From: Neoconidiobolus thromboides FSU 785
Lineage: Eukaryota; Entomophthoromycota; Entomophthoromycetes; Entomophthorales; Neoconidiobolaceae
DNA length: 64,000 nucleotides
Direction: 5' to 3'
NCBI GenBank assembly: GCA_025603075.1
Contig: MU626279.1
Location: 101,952 to 165,951, forward strand
The notes under the pieces were generated by a model that saw only the letters and a program-made list of their open reading frames with translations, was not told the origin of the DNA and did not search any database. The position numbers were made by a program, and so were the translations under genes. The first letter of the stretch is position 1. Each line of letters opens with the position of its first letter. Shown here in pieces: positions 11,543-24,823 of this stretch.

Positions 11543-12082
11543 ATGGTAAATAAATATAATAAATATACATAATAAATAAATATAATAAATATACATAATA
11601 AATTAATATAATAAATAAATATATATCAATAAAAAATTATTTAGGAAGAACAAATACATAATCAATTGAATATAATTAAAGGAATTGAACAAGAAGCTAG
11701 TTATTTAAGTCAAAGTTTTGAAACAATGAAAAAAGAACTAAGTTTACAATTAAAAGAAGTAAAGTTTATTAATATTAAATATTATTAATATGAAATTAAT
11801 TGATAATGATTTTAGTATACACAATTAAGTTTAAGTACAGTGGAATTATATAATGAAGCTTGTTTTGAATTAAAACAGAAAATGGAAGCTTCTATTATAG
11901 AAATGAAACAATTAATATCAAAAGTTGAAGTCATTGAAAAAGAGATGGGAGTCATTGATAAGTTATTAGATCAAAGGTAAATTACTATTTTATTTTAAAT
12001 ATTAATAATTCTTTTAAAATGTAAAATTAGTAAAAAAATTAATAAAAATTTGGATACTTTAGAAGCTATATTAAAATACTAA
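11543..12082 (+). CDS. Small coiled-coil protein, BLOC-1/BORC-subunit-like
   Basis: A 109-residue model from four exons: the ATG alone (11543-11545), 11645-11758, 11816-11976 and 12031-12082. Phases match at every junction. The protein is nearly all helical heptads (IEKEMGVIDKLLDQ, KINKNLDTLEAILK) without membrane segments. Size, composition and the closing helix resemble small subunits of BLOC-1/BORC complexes, which act in endosome-lysosome positioning, but no diagnostic motif allows a name. The first intron (about 99 bp) contains a tandem ~26-bp AT-rich repeat and follows directly after the start codon, so the 5' end would be missed by most gene finders. Transcript data would settle the start. 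Confidence 0.6.
11548..11630. repeat. AT-rich tandem repeat in intron
   Basis: Two near-identical units built on AATAAATATAATAAATATAC followed by a degenerate third, inside the first intron of the small coiled-coil gene. Confidence 0.7.
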
Positions 12083-12125
12083 TTTATTAATTTATTAAAA
12101 AAAATAAATCAATTATTATTTTCAT

Positions 12126-13143
12126 TTATTTTACTTGATACTTGATTTTTGCAAAATAATGAAACACTTGTGGAACGAGATGATACAGTGGGATGAGATA
12201 ATTATAAATCTTTGGTAAAAATACTAAATCCATACAATTATCCGACATCAATATCATTTTTTCTGCAACCACTGCAGCACTTAATCCTCTATTTTTAGGT
12301 TTATTTTTAGTCAATTTTACATCCACTGCTTTTTCCCTTAACCCAGTATTAATTGAACCAGAACATAATATCCCAACTTGAATATCATTAACTTCTAATT
12401 TCAAGGAATTAAAAAAACCCATCAAAGCAAACTTAGAACCACAATAAAAACTTCTAGTAGGCGCAGGCAACACCCCCCCTAAGGAAGAATTAATTAAAAT
12501 GGTACCCATAATACTATTTTGTACTAAGTTGATGAATAATCCAGTTAATAGAATATAAGATCTATAGTTGATATCTAAAATACTATCTAAAGGTTGAAGA
12601 TTAGACATTGTTTTTTCAGGGGAGAAATCATTGTTATTTTCAATAATTATATCTTGAAAAAAACTACTAGATAATATGCCAGCATTGAAAATTAAAGTAT
12701 CTACAAAATCCCAATCTTCACTCACTTTTTCAACTAAATGAATACATTGTTTAGTATCACTTATATCACATGATATAATTTTTATTAATTGCGAATCTCT
12801 CTTTTTTATTGAAATTAATTCACTTTTTAAATTATTTAAATTAACTTTGTTTCTAGCTACTAAGATTAAATCCGCTCCTCTTGTAGTATATTTAATGGCT
12901 TTTATAAAAAAACATTAATCCAATTTAGTTGTTTATTTTAAAAATAATAAAGTTACCTAACTCTTTTCCTACTCCTTCACTAGCCCCAATGATTACTACT
13001 TTTTCATTAATGAATGTTATCTTCTTTCTTTTTTGAATTTTTTGATGTTGAATATATTTATTGATAATAAAAACAAGAATGATTAGTAATAGTAAACTAT
13101 AAACTAATAATAATAGTAGATTATTGATTATAGTGAGTATCAT
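12126..13143 (-). CDS. Membrane-anchored short-chain dehydrogenase/reductase
   Basis: A 319-residue SDR from two exons, 13143-12957 and 12898-12126, joined by a 58-bp phase-1 intron. Residues about 5-28 form a strongly hydrophobic N-terminal anchor followed by a basic stretch (KIQKRKK), pointing to the ER membrane with the catalytic domain in the cytosol. The cofactor site reads VIIGASEGVGKELA (GxxxGxG), then LILVARN, CDIS, and NAG at about residue 140. Catalytic residues are Ser of INSS and Tyr/Lys of YCGSK. The arrangement resembles DHRS7-type or 3-ketosphinganine-reductase-like SDRs; the substrate is not determinable. It converges with the small coiled-coil gene, with only 43 bp between their stops. 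Confidence 0.88.
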
Positions 13144-13570
13144 ATTTAGCGTAATTTAATCAATTGAAATTTCAAAAGATTGAATTTTATTACAAATTTA
13201 AAAATTTCTAGCAAATTAAACTTGTAACTTAAACTTGCAATTATTTGATTTAAATTGAACTTGAAAATTAAGCATGTAATTATTCAATTTATTTTGATTC
13301 TATAAAATGAAAATTGACTAAAATTAACTAAATTGACTAATTTCAAAATTTTAGATACTAACTTCAACCAATAATAGTTTAGATATATTTCTTTCAAGTC
13401 ATAATCTTTTATAACTTACCAAATTAAATTAACCACAAAAATTTATGACGATCGATTTAGGTCAATCAAAATATTAATTCCAATCTCAAATATTAAAAAT
13501 TAAGTTCAATTAACAATAATAATATTAAGCTTCTGAAATATTGAATTTCTTTTTTCATTAATTTTATTAC

Positions 13571-14017
13571 ATGTCCTTGTTATCTATGACACCTATCAAT
13601 TATTCATTACTACATAGTACTCATGCATTAATGGCTGGTAGTTATTATCTACTACTTAGTACCTTATCTAGTCACACTGGTATGGTCATTAGTATAGACA
13701 AATCCCTACTCCCCTCAATGACCTTACTACTCTTCTCTATTTCCTTGTTGTTAGTGGAAGCTGAGCCTATTTATCCTCGTTTACCCACCTTAATGAAACA
13801 TTTATTAATTAGTCCTATTGATTGGGGTTTATTTAGTTTATTAATGTTCTTTTGTTGGGTGTTAATATTTGATTATTCGTTTGATTATATTGATTTAAAC
13901 AAATTGGAGTTTATACCAAAATTAGCTTATTTTGTATTACCTATCTATTCTTTAATGTCTTGGTTACTACTAGCATTAAAAGCCATTGGTGTTTGGAATA
14001 TTAATTCAGAGAATTAA
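13571..14017 (+). CDS. Hypothetical multi-pass membrane protein
   Basis: A single-exon frame of 148 codons with an ATG start and about four hydrophobic segments (roughly residues 15-32, 46-62, 82-102 and 116-137). Composition is Leu/Ser/Tyr-rich with a conserved-looking EAEPIYPRLP loop between segments 2 and 3. No family was recognised. GC content and codon use look like the neighbouring real genes and unlike the flanking intergenic DNA, which supports it being coding. It is convergent with the Tao3/Furry gene, whose stop lies 205 bp away. Confidence 0.6.
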   Translation: MSLLSMTPINYSLLHSTHALMAGSYYLLLSTLSSHTGMVISIDKSLLPSMTLLLFSISLLLVEAEPIYPRLPTLMKHLLISPIDWGLFSLLMFFCWVLIFDYSFDYIDLNKLEFIPKLAYFVLPIYSLMSWLLLALKAIGVWNINSEN

Positions 14018-14221
14018 CTGAATATATTATAAAAAAGATGTAAGATTTCTTTTGTAATGTTGGCATCGATGCTATTTTTTATATTTAAAAAATAACTATT
14101 ATTTTATTTATTTTGTTCTTTTTATTAAAGTTATTATTTTTTATTTTATTTTTATTAAAAGTTTATTATCGTTTTGAGTTTTATTTTTATTATTTTTATT
14201 TTATTAATTTCCTTTTTCTCT

Positions 14222-17200
14222 CTATTCAAAATACCCTTCTAACCCTTGTAACTTGTTATTTAATTCATTGAGATCTGCTAAGGGTCCATTTTTAAACCCA
14301 TAATAATCTAAAATACTAGTAGTAGATGAATGATTTCTTTGATGATTATGAATAGAAGATTGATCAGTATAAAAATCAGTCATTTTAGGTGGTTGAAATA
14401 ATTCATTTTGTTGAAATTTGAATGAAGGTTGAATCAAATTACTATTATTTTTATGTCCAAAAGTATCAACTATTTCTTCATTAATTGTTAAATTAGATTG
14501 TTTAAATTCTTGAGTTATATTCACTTTAATTGATTCATTTGGATTGAATTCAAATTGATTTTCTAAATATTCTAATGCTGCTTTAGATATACAAGATAAT
14601 AATTGTCTTGTACATTGTTGTTGATTTTCAGTAATTGGAACAGCCCATTTATTTTTAAGGCCATGTTTACCTTCAAATAAATTCATTAAATCTTTATCGT
14701 TAATATTATCCTCATTATTTGTATTGTTTTCATTATTTTCATTATTTTCATCGTTTTCATTATTATTATTCATTTTCTTTTCCTCTATAATTTTCCATAA
14801 TCCAAATTTATTATTATTATTGTTATTTATAAAACTATTAATACTTAATATATCTTCAATAACTTCCAAAACTTCTTCATTATAACCTCGATTAATTAGA
14901 GATAACAATGGTAATAAAAGATCTGGTTCATCTTTTGAAAATTTAACATGATCTGGATGAACAATAGCTAATAATAATTTAATTAACTTTAATCTTCTTT
15001 TAGTAATAAATATTGGATGTTCATAGCATAAACTTTTTAATATTAATTTAATTGCTTCCTTTTCATAATCTGGAAAAAAATGTTTTCTCACTTCTTGTAA
15101 CAATTGTCTTAAACAAATTTCTTCATTACGATAGTTTTTGTTGGGAAGTTCTTGAATAATTTGATAAATTCCAAAACATTCACAACTTTCACATAATTGC
15201 AGTAATTCATCTATTGTTAAATTCAATTCATTTCTATCTGTAATATTTGTCTTTCCATCAATACTTGTAAAACTTATTAAATAAGGTAAACAATATAAGA
15301 TTATAGCCAAATAAACCTTATTAATATCTATAATTAATTCAGATAATGGCATCAATGTAAATTGGTATAATAGCTCTAATGAAATAGAAGAGGCTTTACC
15401 TGAAGAGAAACCAATTAATAATGCATCTTCAATACTTGATAGATATAATTGGTCTGGTAAAAAACCTAAAAAGATACTTAATCCATAAATATCTTTATTG
15501 TCTAATTGATTAATTGTCCATTTTAATAACTTAATATTACGTAAATATTCTAATTCATTATATGAATTTAAACTACCACATAAAAACCAAAATAGAGGTG
15601 GGGTTAATAACCATTCAGATAAAGGTATTGCTTTCAATCGAATTTCTAAAGAATTTAAGATTTCATCTACAAAATTTTGAATATCAGGTGAAAGATCAGA
15701 AATAGTTCCTGATAATCTAGATAAAATATCAATTAATGTTTTAGGTTGTAACGGTAATGAAAAACTTCGATAAATTTTAAATGAAGCTTTAGCTACTGAT
15801 CGAATAGGACAAGAAGTTGCCCAAGTAGAAGCTAAATCACACCAAGGATCCATTAAATCAGGTACATATAAAGAAAAAATTTCTATTACGTTTTGTACTA
15901 AATTAATTAAGGGGCTACTTTCTTGAGTTTCAGTATCTAATTGAAATTGAGAATATAAACTAGATTGAGCGGAATGTTTTAATACTTCTTTCTTTTCTAA
16001 TAATTTACTGTTTAAAAAATTGGAAAAGATTCGTTCAATTTCGTCATATAATTTAGTATCTCTTTGACTACTATTTAATAATCCTAATAATAAATTAGGT
16101 AATATGGGTTGAGCTAAATCTTGATTAGATATTGGTAATAATCCATTATCATACGCTTGGCAAGCACCTAAATGTAACAATAATGGTAAATGATTTGAGA
16201 ATGAATTTACTGCTAAGATCATATCAGATATAAATATTAATAATAATTGTCCTTTAGAATAAGCAGGTCTTTTAGTATGAGTTAAAATCATTTCATCTAA
16301 ATTAGCAATATAAAAAGGTAAACTTAATTCTTTATATCTTTCCCAACCAAAAGAAGAATTCACTTTTTTTTTAGGTATCATAGAATTAGGTGTTAATTGT
16401 TCAATTAAAAAATCTAATAATTCTTGTGCAGTTGATGTATGACTTAAATAAACAAATATATTTTTTGTAAAAAACACTAAACTTGGATTCCTTTTTTCAA
16501 TATTTAATTGAATTAAACATTTTACTATAGCTGGTAATGCTTTTTGATTATTGGACGAATAGAATAATTGCTTCCATAATAATTCAATTTCATTGGGATA
16601 AATAGAGGAATATTTTACTACTAAATATAACAAATTAGTTATAATAGCATGTGAAATAGGTGTTAATTCTAATTGATTATAAGGTTCTAAACTTAATTGT
16701 AGCTCTTTCGTCCAAGAAGTTAATGATTTCAAAAGTGTTCTAACAGAGGCATCTAATACATTAGGTAATCTCATTATAATTTCCGAAAAGATTTCCAATA
16801 CTAGATCTGGATGAGTAACTGCTAATTGATCACAAATTTTAAATCGTGCATTTTCATAAATAGCCGCCAACGGATGAATAATCAATTCACTTAAATAATC
16901 TAGTTTACTATTGATATTACCTTTATCTGAAATATAATGTTGACGTAGCATTTTACAGGCCATAGTTCGAATCCTTAAACAAGAATCTCCAATTTTAAAA
17001 CAAATTAGTGCCAATTTCTTAGCAGTTGTAATTGGACAGATAGATGAACTAGTCAATATTTTTCCTAATGCTAAAAAATAAGCTTTTGTAGATTCTTGTA
17101 GTGGATCCCCTGCATAACAATGATGTAATACCTTTTCAAATAATAATGGATGATCTAAATTATAATTTAATAAATTTCCTAATCCTAATTTAGCAATTGG

Positions 17201-20200
17201 ATGTAATTTTTTATCTGGTGATAATAAAATTGCTTCTAACCAGCCAAATAAATTGGCTAAATTAAACGTATTTTTAGGTAAACTATTTCGAGTTGTACAA
17301 GAATTAATATTATTCTCAGACAATATTAAACTTGGATTACTAATAATACTTCCTTTACATAAAATAGCCATTAGATTTAATGCTGATATTTCTAAACTTT
17401 TTCTTAAATCTTCCATGGCTACTGTTTTAGCACCTCTTTGTATGACATCCGAATATTGTTCTAATACAGATTGCATCATTAATACTTCCCTTTCTCTAGT
17501 AGAATTACGAAATTGACCATGGCCACACCATTTTTCAGCTAATTGAAAAATATTCAATCTAGTTTCAAAGCTCATTGAATAGTTACTATCCTTAATTAAA
17601 CTTAATTTAGTATATAGTTTTCTTCCTAATTCACAGAAATAAATTCTTAATTCTTGATGTTTCCAATCTAATTGAACTTCGGGTTGAGATAAATATTGAA
17701 ATACATCTTTTAAAAATTCTAAAATTTTATTAGCTAATTCATAATCTTGTAAATATTCTTCATCCTGTAATATATCAGCTGTAATAGCCAAACATTGAGT
17801 TAAACCTTCTCGAAACATATCTTGTTTTTTAATACTTTTAAAATCTTTAGCTAACATTCGTGCTTTAGTATCTTCTTGAACTAATCTCATAAATGGCTGT
17901 AAATCTTCAATAAATAATCGATAAATATTGTGATTGATATGACATAATGAGGTGACAATCATAGAACGTATCTTTTTATTTTCACATGATAGTAATACTA
18001 ATACTAATCGAAATAAATCTTTAGCTGAATTGATTCCTTCTGTTGATTTACTTTCTTTTTTACGATAAGATGGCTCAGGTTTTGAATCTAAAGATAAAGT
18101 AATTGTTGAACAAATAAAAGATAAATATTGACCATAATGGGCTAATAATAAATCATCTGAAGTAGTAATAGTAGTAAATAATTCCATATCAATTATATCC
18201 AATGAAGTAGAAGATTCATTACTTGTATTTCTTTCAGATAATTGACTTATAAATGGATGTAAATATTTTAATTTATAAGAGACCATATGACGACATAATA
18301 CAATTGAAACAGGCGAAATATCTAATAATAATTTACTTAATTTAGGTAATACAAAATTCCATAAAATTTGATGTTCTTTTTCTTCTCCTGTTGCTGCTTG
18401 ATATAATGTTTCAATACTTAAACTTTTAACTTTATTTAAAAACTTATTAGTAAATTTTTTTGATGTTAATGCTTCTGTAATCACTTTATCTGCTCTTGAA
18501 GACATTAAAAAATTATAAATTAATTTATGATCTAATTCTAAATGTTCATTTCGTGGTTCTATTGTATTTTGAGTAAATTTTGAAAATTCTTTTTCAATTT
18601 TAGATATTAATTGTAATATTTCAAATGATCCTTTTCGACAAGATACAATTGGACTACATAAAAACAAAATACCTAAAGCTTCAATTTCTTCAATTAAATT
18701 CCAAACAGAAGAATTGTCCATTTCAATCTTATTATTATTTTGATTATTATTTTGATTGTTTAAATATTCTAACCAACAATTTAACAATTCAACGAATATA
18801 TTTAATAAATTAGGTCCATCTTGTTTCTCTTTTTTAGTATTATTATTATTATTAGTATAAATGGGAGCAATTAGTTCCGTAAATTGAACATGAATATTCT
18901 TTAAACTTCTAGAAAAACATCTTAATACTAATAAATAAGAATTTTGTAATTGACATAATCTTTTTAATGCTAGTCCAGCAGAGCTTGAGATTTGTGGATC
19001 AATATGATATAATAATTTAATTATCCAGTCAATTACTTTAGTTATTGTATAATTAGATGGTATTAATAATGGAATAGAATCTAACCAAGCTGTTATTAAA
19101 TCAAAATAACTTTGTTTATCTTTACTATATATAATATACATTGTACTCAATTCATTATAAGGGTGTTTTACCATATCATTTAGTGTTTCTTTTGATGTTG
19201 ATAAAAAACTATTGTTAATATTACTAATATTATTATTAATATTATTACTACTATTATTATTGTTACTATTATTACTATTACTACTATTATTAATATTATT
19301 ATTTATATTTATGTTATTATTGTCTATTAAATTTGGTGAATTTAAGTGTAATTTCAATTTATTTGATAAATATTTTTCTTCAGTTAATAACATACTACCA
19401 TAACTAATTTCCAATGCTGGTAATATTAATTGTAATTTATCTTCAAACAATTGTAATAAATTTAATATTTTAGTGTTAAATTGAAAGTTAATATTGTAGT
19501 TATTACTCAATTTTGGTTTTTCATCTTCAATAATAATTTTAGTTGGATTATTAAAATTGAAGTCAATATTTTGAGGAAATGTTGGTACTTTAATTGAATT
19601 AATATGATCATCTACCAATAATAACAAAGCTCTCAAACAAAGTGTAAATCTATCTGGTAATAATGTATCCATAAAATTGATCATTAAATGTTGATTATGA
19701 TCTAATTGTAATAATAAATTATACCAATTTGTTAAAAAGTAATCCAAATCATATGAAGCTATATAATAAATTATATAATAATAATGTAATGTTGTTGGTC
19801 CTTCATAAATTATTAATTGTCTTTTTGGGTTAACTGAAAATAATTGTCGAAAGATATTGTCTAATCTTTTTTGTGTGATTGTTGAATTTTCTACATATCG
19901 AAACAAATAAACCCACAGTATTCGACTTAAACATGCTAATCCATTTCGTGCATAATTCTTTTCCTAATAGTAATAGTGATAATAATAATAGTTATTATTA
20001 TTATTAATTTAATATTATTATTATATAACTATGATATTTTATTTTTACCTTAACTTTTTGACAACATAAATCAAAAAAAGAAATCCACTTATTTAAAAAT
20101 AATTCTTTTTGAGATAAACCGATAACAGATGTCATCAAAGGTAATGAAATCTAAAAATTACAATTAAATATTATAACTCAACTTTAAAGAAATCTAAAGC

Positions 20201-21626
20201 TCACATCATAATTTCTAGTTTTTAACAACAATTTGGATGCTTTAGTATCTAATACTTCTACTGCTTTAACTAATATAGGAAAATTAACTTCTGCATCTAC
20301 TAACTATTTAAATTAATGAATTAATAAATCAATTTAATCCAACTTTCTCTTTTTCTTAACTTACTTGAACAATGGGTAATAACATTTCTACAAAAGCTTC
20401 AGCATAAGCTGATTTCAATCTAGTGTGAGAAGTTTTTCTAAAAAAAGTAGCAATCGATAATAAAAATTCACTCGTTTCTTCTAAGGCATCATCCGGATAG
20501 ATTTTTAATTTTAAATATTTCATAGTATAAATAGTCAATGTTAAATTATCTTCATCTAATATTGTGTCGCCTTGAGTTTCTGGTATTTGTTCTAATAATG
20601 CAATAAAACGATCACTTAAGGTGGAGAATCTAATTGAGGAAGACTTAATTAAGTAATAAATATGTTTATATATGTTACCTTAAACTGGATAAAACTTTAA
20701 TAAATTGACCTAATAATTTATATAATACTTGATGATTATTGGATTCCGCTATCATTTGACTAGAAACATATTTTATATTTAAAAAAAAGTTAAATAGACT
20801 AAATTAATCAGAACTTACGGCGTAAACGTTTTTAAAATAGAAAAAGCTAATTCTTCCAATGCATTACCCGCTTTATCTAAGCTACGTGTTTGCTTGATTT
20901 GTTTTAACATTTCAAGTAAGACTCGTAGACTTAAATATTTCACTGTAAGCTATAATAAAATAAATTCAATATTAATTCCATTTACAAATTTTTTTTAATT
21001 TACGTTGATCCTATCCATTAGTAAAGCTTGGGATCTAGATTGTCTACGAAGTTCTTTACTTTGAAAGAAATTATTAATAACCGGATAAATATAAAATGGT
21101 GATAATAAACTTACATTGACATTGCGGAACATTTAATATTTTGCCAAGTTAATATAGAATCCGTTAATAAACTTGGATTTTGTCTACTTACAGAACCTAA
21201 AGAATATAAAATACTATCTAAGTTTTCATCTTTCCCTTTTCCGACTAAATCAGAGATACGAAAGCCTAGTTTCTAAATGGATGAAATTAAATTAGTAAAA
21301 ATCAATTATGTATTTAACTTTATCTTATTTTTTAGTATTCAAAATAAACTTACCAAGTCATGTGCCATAGCTAAATCAATTTTCTCTTCCGCTAACTTTG
21401 TAAATGAAGTAAATAAATTAAATGTAACAATTTCAGTAGAGTGAGTTAAATTGGCTTGTAATTCTAACTTTTTATCTTTGAGATGAAGTAATGGATCTTT
21501 ATTTAACTCATTCAAAGAGGATGTACTTGTTAAATGAGTATCTATTTTATTATCATCTATTTGGGTTGGGATCCATATTGAATTGGAATCCGCTTGTATT
21601 GAGTTTTCAATATCGTCAAGGTTCAT
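14222..21626 (-). CDS. TAO3: Tao3/Mor2/Furry-family cell-morphogenesis scaffold
   Basis: About 2301 residues from nine exons: 21626-21354, 21272-21115, 21058-21004, 20949-20819, 20759-20679, 20629-20365, 20303-20205, 20150-20049 and 19963-14222. Coding length divides by three and all phases fit. This family binds and activates the NDR/LATS kinase Cbk1/Orb6 in the RAM/MOR network controlling polarised growth and cell separation. Family signatures include KLGFRISDLVG, KELRRQSRSQALLMDRI, SAYAEAFVEMLLPIVQ, the HEAT-like helical body, LLNYNLDHPLLFEKVLHHCY and the C-terminal DEPDLLLPLLSLINRGY region. Asn-rich runs (about residues 600 and 2120) come from AAT/AAC repeats. The first 1.2 kb of coding sequence carries eight introns whereas the last exon is 5.7 kb and intronless. 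It is transcribed away from POL12, about 130 bp apart. Confidence 0.88.
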
Positions 21627-21756
21627 GCTTTTTTTTAGATTAGTGAAGTAAAAGTTTTGGTTTTTTTTAAAATGAAATGGAATTCAAACTCAAAGAATTT
21701 ATTGATTTTTTATGTATTAAAATATTTTGTTCTTTTCAAAAAATTATTAGAAAATT

Positions 21757-23307
21757 ATGTTGTAATATTAATAAATTAAATAGATTAAATAAAACCCATT
21801 ATTAACCCATATTTATTATCTGTAGTAAACCAAAAACGGAGCCTATAAAGAAAGAGATAATCGAACCGAATATTGATCTAACGCAGATAGATGATAACTC
21901 AATATCTATAAAACAAGAGTTTGCAACCAAAAAAATCATAGCTAAATTACATGATGAGTTTGAATATATTGGTAACAATACAGAAGAAGTCCAATTGGAA
22001 GTTGAAGATATATTTAAAAAAGAAAATGAACATCGGTATATGAAAGCAAATATAACAGATTGGACTTTAAATTTAGAAGATAGAATCTATGACTTAGGAG
22101 AGAAAATTATATTCGAACTAAAAAATGAGAATTCTGAAAAAGAAATCACATTCTCAGATCCAAGCTCGACTAGTCAGCAAGATATCTATTGTATTGGACG
22201 AATCTCTTATGATCAAACAGAAGATAGTCAAATAACTAAATTAGATAAAGATAACATTTATTTTGAAGCTTTGGTTAATAATAATAATTTTACCAAAGTA
22301 TTATTGAATATTCAACAATTAAATCAATTTTCTTTTTTTCCTGGACAAATAATAGCTTTAAAAGGTAAAAATCCCTCGGGTAAAGAATTTATCATTAATC
22401 AAGTAATACAACCACCAAATTTACCTAAAGATGAAATACAAAACAGTAAAGGTTCAACTACAGTGGTTGCTGCAGGTCCATTTACTTTGGACAACAATTT
22501 AAAATTTGATCCTTTAAAAGATTTATTAAATTATATATCAAGTAATATTATCAATTGCCAAATATTAGTCTTAATTGGACCTTTTCTAGCGGATGATCAT
22601 CCTAAAGTGATATCTAACCGATATCCAGGTTCAATACCTACCTTTACTACACAAATTAGCAATTTACTATCCCAATTTGTCCAATCAAAATCTAATCCTA
22701 AAGTCATATTAATACCATCTACAAAAGATGTATTTCATCCATATACTATTTTCCCTCAACCAGGATTTAAAAAAGGAGTCAAATTACAACTATTACATCC
22801 TAATATTTATACTGCTTCTAATCCAGCTTTTTTTAAACTTAATCAAGCTTCATTTTTAGCCCAATCAATTGATGTACTGTTAGCTATATCAATGACCGAA
22901 TGTTCAGTGGGGCAAAAAAAGCCGCGTATGAGTTTGTTATCGGAACATTTATTAAATCAATATCATTCTTTACCCATTTATCCTTATCCAGAAGAATTCG
23001 ATGTGGATTTATCCAATCTTAACTCTATTACTTTAGATAGAAAACCGAATTTTTTATTACTTCCATCTAAGTTACATCCTTTTTGTAAGGTAAGCCTTAT
23101 TATTTATTTTTATATTATTTATTAACTCCAATGTAGATAATTTCAGACAAAGATACAATTGTTGTTAATCCTGGCACTTTATGCTCTGGACAAAGTATGG
23201 GTACATTTGCTGTAATAAAAATTAATCCAGAAGATTTAGAAGGTATTGAAGAAGACCCAAGTCAAGAATTTTCAAATAGAACACAAGTTGAAATTATCAA
23301 ATTATAA
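21757..23307 (+). CDS. POL12: DNA polymerase alpha-primase B subunit
   Basis: A 479-residue model from exons 21757-21761 (a 5-nt coding exon, tentative), 21826-23089 and 23137-23307. The protein is the non-catalytic B subunit (POLA2/Pol12) of polymerase alpha-primase, needed to start Okazaki fragments. The central OB-fold region is followed by the inactivated calcineurin-like phosphoesterase fold: VVAAGPFTL, LVLIGPFLADDHP, VILIPSTKDV...YTIFPQPGF, LHPNIYTASNPAFF, SMGTFAVIKI near the end. The N-terminal helical domain typical of the family is short or missing in this model; a longer upstream exon could exist, but none of the GT sites in 21677-21760 gives the needed phase apart from ATGTT/GTAATA. 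It converges with the DnaJ gene, stops 69 bp apart. Confidence 0.88.
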
Positions 23308-23376
23308 TTAAAAACAGTAATAAAAAAAATTATAAATTACAAACCCTAAGAAAATCTTGAATTTTATTTATTTAAT

Positions 23377-24823
23377 TTATTGCTTTTGTAAATCGGCCGT
23401 TTTATAAATTTCCCCAATAATATTAAGTGCCATAGCTCTTAATCTTATTTCTTCTTTATTTTTTGGATCTTCACTCAATATTTTATCACAAACTCGACGA
23501 ATAACTCCTTGTACTTCAATACGAGAACCCATCCAAATAAGATCCAAGCCTTTTTGAGCAAATTCTTCTTCTAATTGTGATTTTTTAGCCATATCAATAC
23601 CCTCTTTATCCGCATTCATCAATAAATCACCAGTCCTTTGTAATTGTGCAGTGGATTTAATAGCGGATACAGTATCATTAAAAGTATTAAATGCATCACC
23701 AAAATAATGACCAGTTTCTTTAAAATAACTAAATAACTTTGGAGTCTTCAGGGATTCAAGGTATCTTGTCGCTTTTTGTGAATAAATGGTACCAACTGCT
23801 TTTAGTATTTCAGTACCAAAAGAAGCTACTTTTAAATCTTCCACTTCCAACTCGATTTGTTTACGAAATTCCATATCTCTTGTTTTAACATCTCCTTCGA
23901 TATAATTCCTTATCTTAGCCAATAATGTACCTGTTAGATATTCTATCCTTTCAACCATAGCTTCTTCTCTTGCTGAAGATTCTTCTTCATCTTTTTTCTT
24001 CTGTTCTTCTTTTGTTAACTTCTTTTCTTCAACGGTACCCTCCTCTTCTGGATTATTCATCATCTTTTTAAAGTCTTTGGCTAAATAAATTTCTCCAATA
24101 ATATCGTAAAATGCTTCACCCCCAAAACTTTGTTTAAAGAACTCATCAGGATCCACTAAATAAAATATAAATAAAAAACTTTTAAAGATTGCCGTTTCTA
24201 CTTACTAAATCCGCCTTCTGGTGTTACATTCTTATCTGGTCCAAACTCATTATATTTTTGACGTAATTTAGGGTCGGATAATGTTTGGTAAGCATCCGAT
24301 ATTTTTTTAAACTAAAAGAAATAAAAAATAAAATAAAAGCATTAATTTATATTCGATGAACAACAATAAGCCTACCATCTCTTCAGCCCCTTCTTCTTGA
24401 TTTTTGTCCGGATGATATTTCATAGCTAAGACATAATAAGCTTTCTTTATCTCACCTCCACTTGCAGTAGCTGATACTCCTAAGATTTCATAATATTCCA
24501 TAGAAACTGGATTTTTATCTAAAAGTTTATCTATCAATACCAAATTAAAATCCCAACATCATAACCTTACCCGTTCCTCTACCCATCCTGGGTGAAGTTG
24601 TACCACTCTTACTTTTACTACTTTCTTTATTTTCTTTATTTTCTTTATTAAACCCTAATAAACCCGAGGTTGGTACTTCAAATACAGCATGACAAGCATA
24701 ACAGCCAATATTAAGAAATTGAGTCAATTCAGTAGGTGGTGAAAACTCTACTGCTAAATTACATGAGTTACATACCACAGTACAATATAATGGTTTTCGG
24801 GACCAGATAACCGATTTGGCCAT
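23377..24823 (-). CDS. DnaJ-X chaperone with N-terminal zinc ribbon
   Basis: A 430-residue J-domain protein from exons 24823-24571, 24530-24376, 24311-24206 and 24155-23377. Residues about 14-46 contain two CxxC pairs (CNSC and CYAC), a likely zinc ribbon, then a Lys/Asn/Ser linker. The J domain begins MEYYEILGV, with HPDKN as the HSP70-activating loop. The remainder matches the DnaJ-X domain of the Caj1/Djp1 group, with a charged coiled-coil and closing helices. The ribbon exon and the J-domain exon look like separate genes in raw frames, but a 40-bp intron (24570-24531) joins them in frame and the J-domain part has no well-placed start of its own apart from an internal ATG. Caj1/Djp1-type proteins act with HSP70, for example in peroxisomal protein import; the exact role here is not shown. 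Confidence 0.85.

Noticed and set aside
19212-19403. Leucine-rich plus-strand frame
   Set aside because: It is the complement of the Asn-codon run inside the TAO3/Furry exon.
21677-21800. Upstream POL12 exon starting ATG-GAA-TTC
   Set aside because: None of its donor sites gives the phase needed to join the main exon at 21826.
24545-24823. Zinc-ribbon frame as a separate 92-residue gene
   Set aside because: The last residues after GRGT come from intron sequence; splicing joins it in frame to the DnaJ exon.
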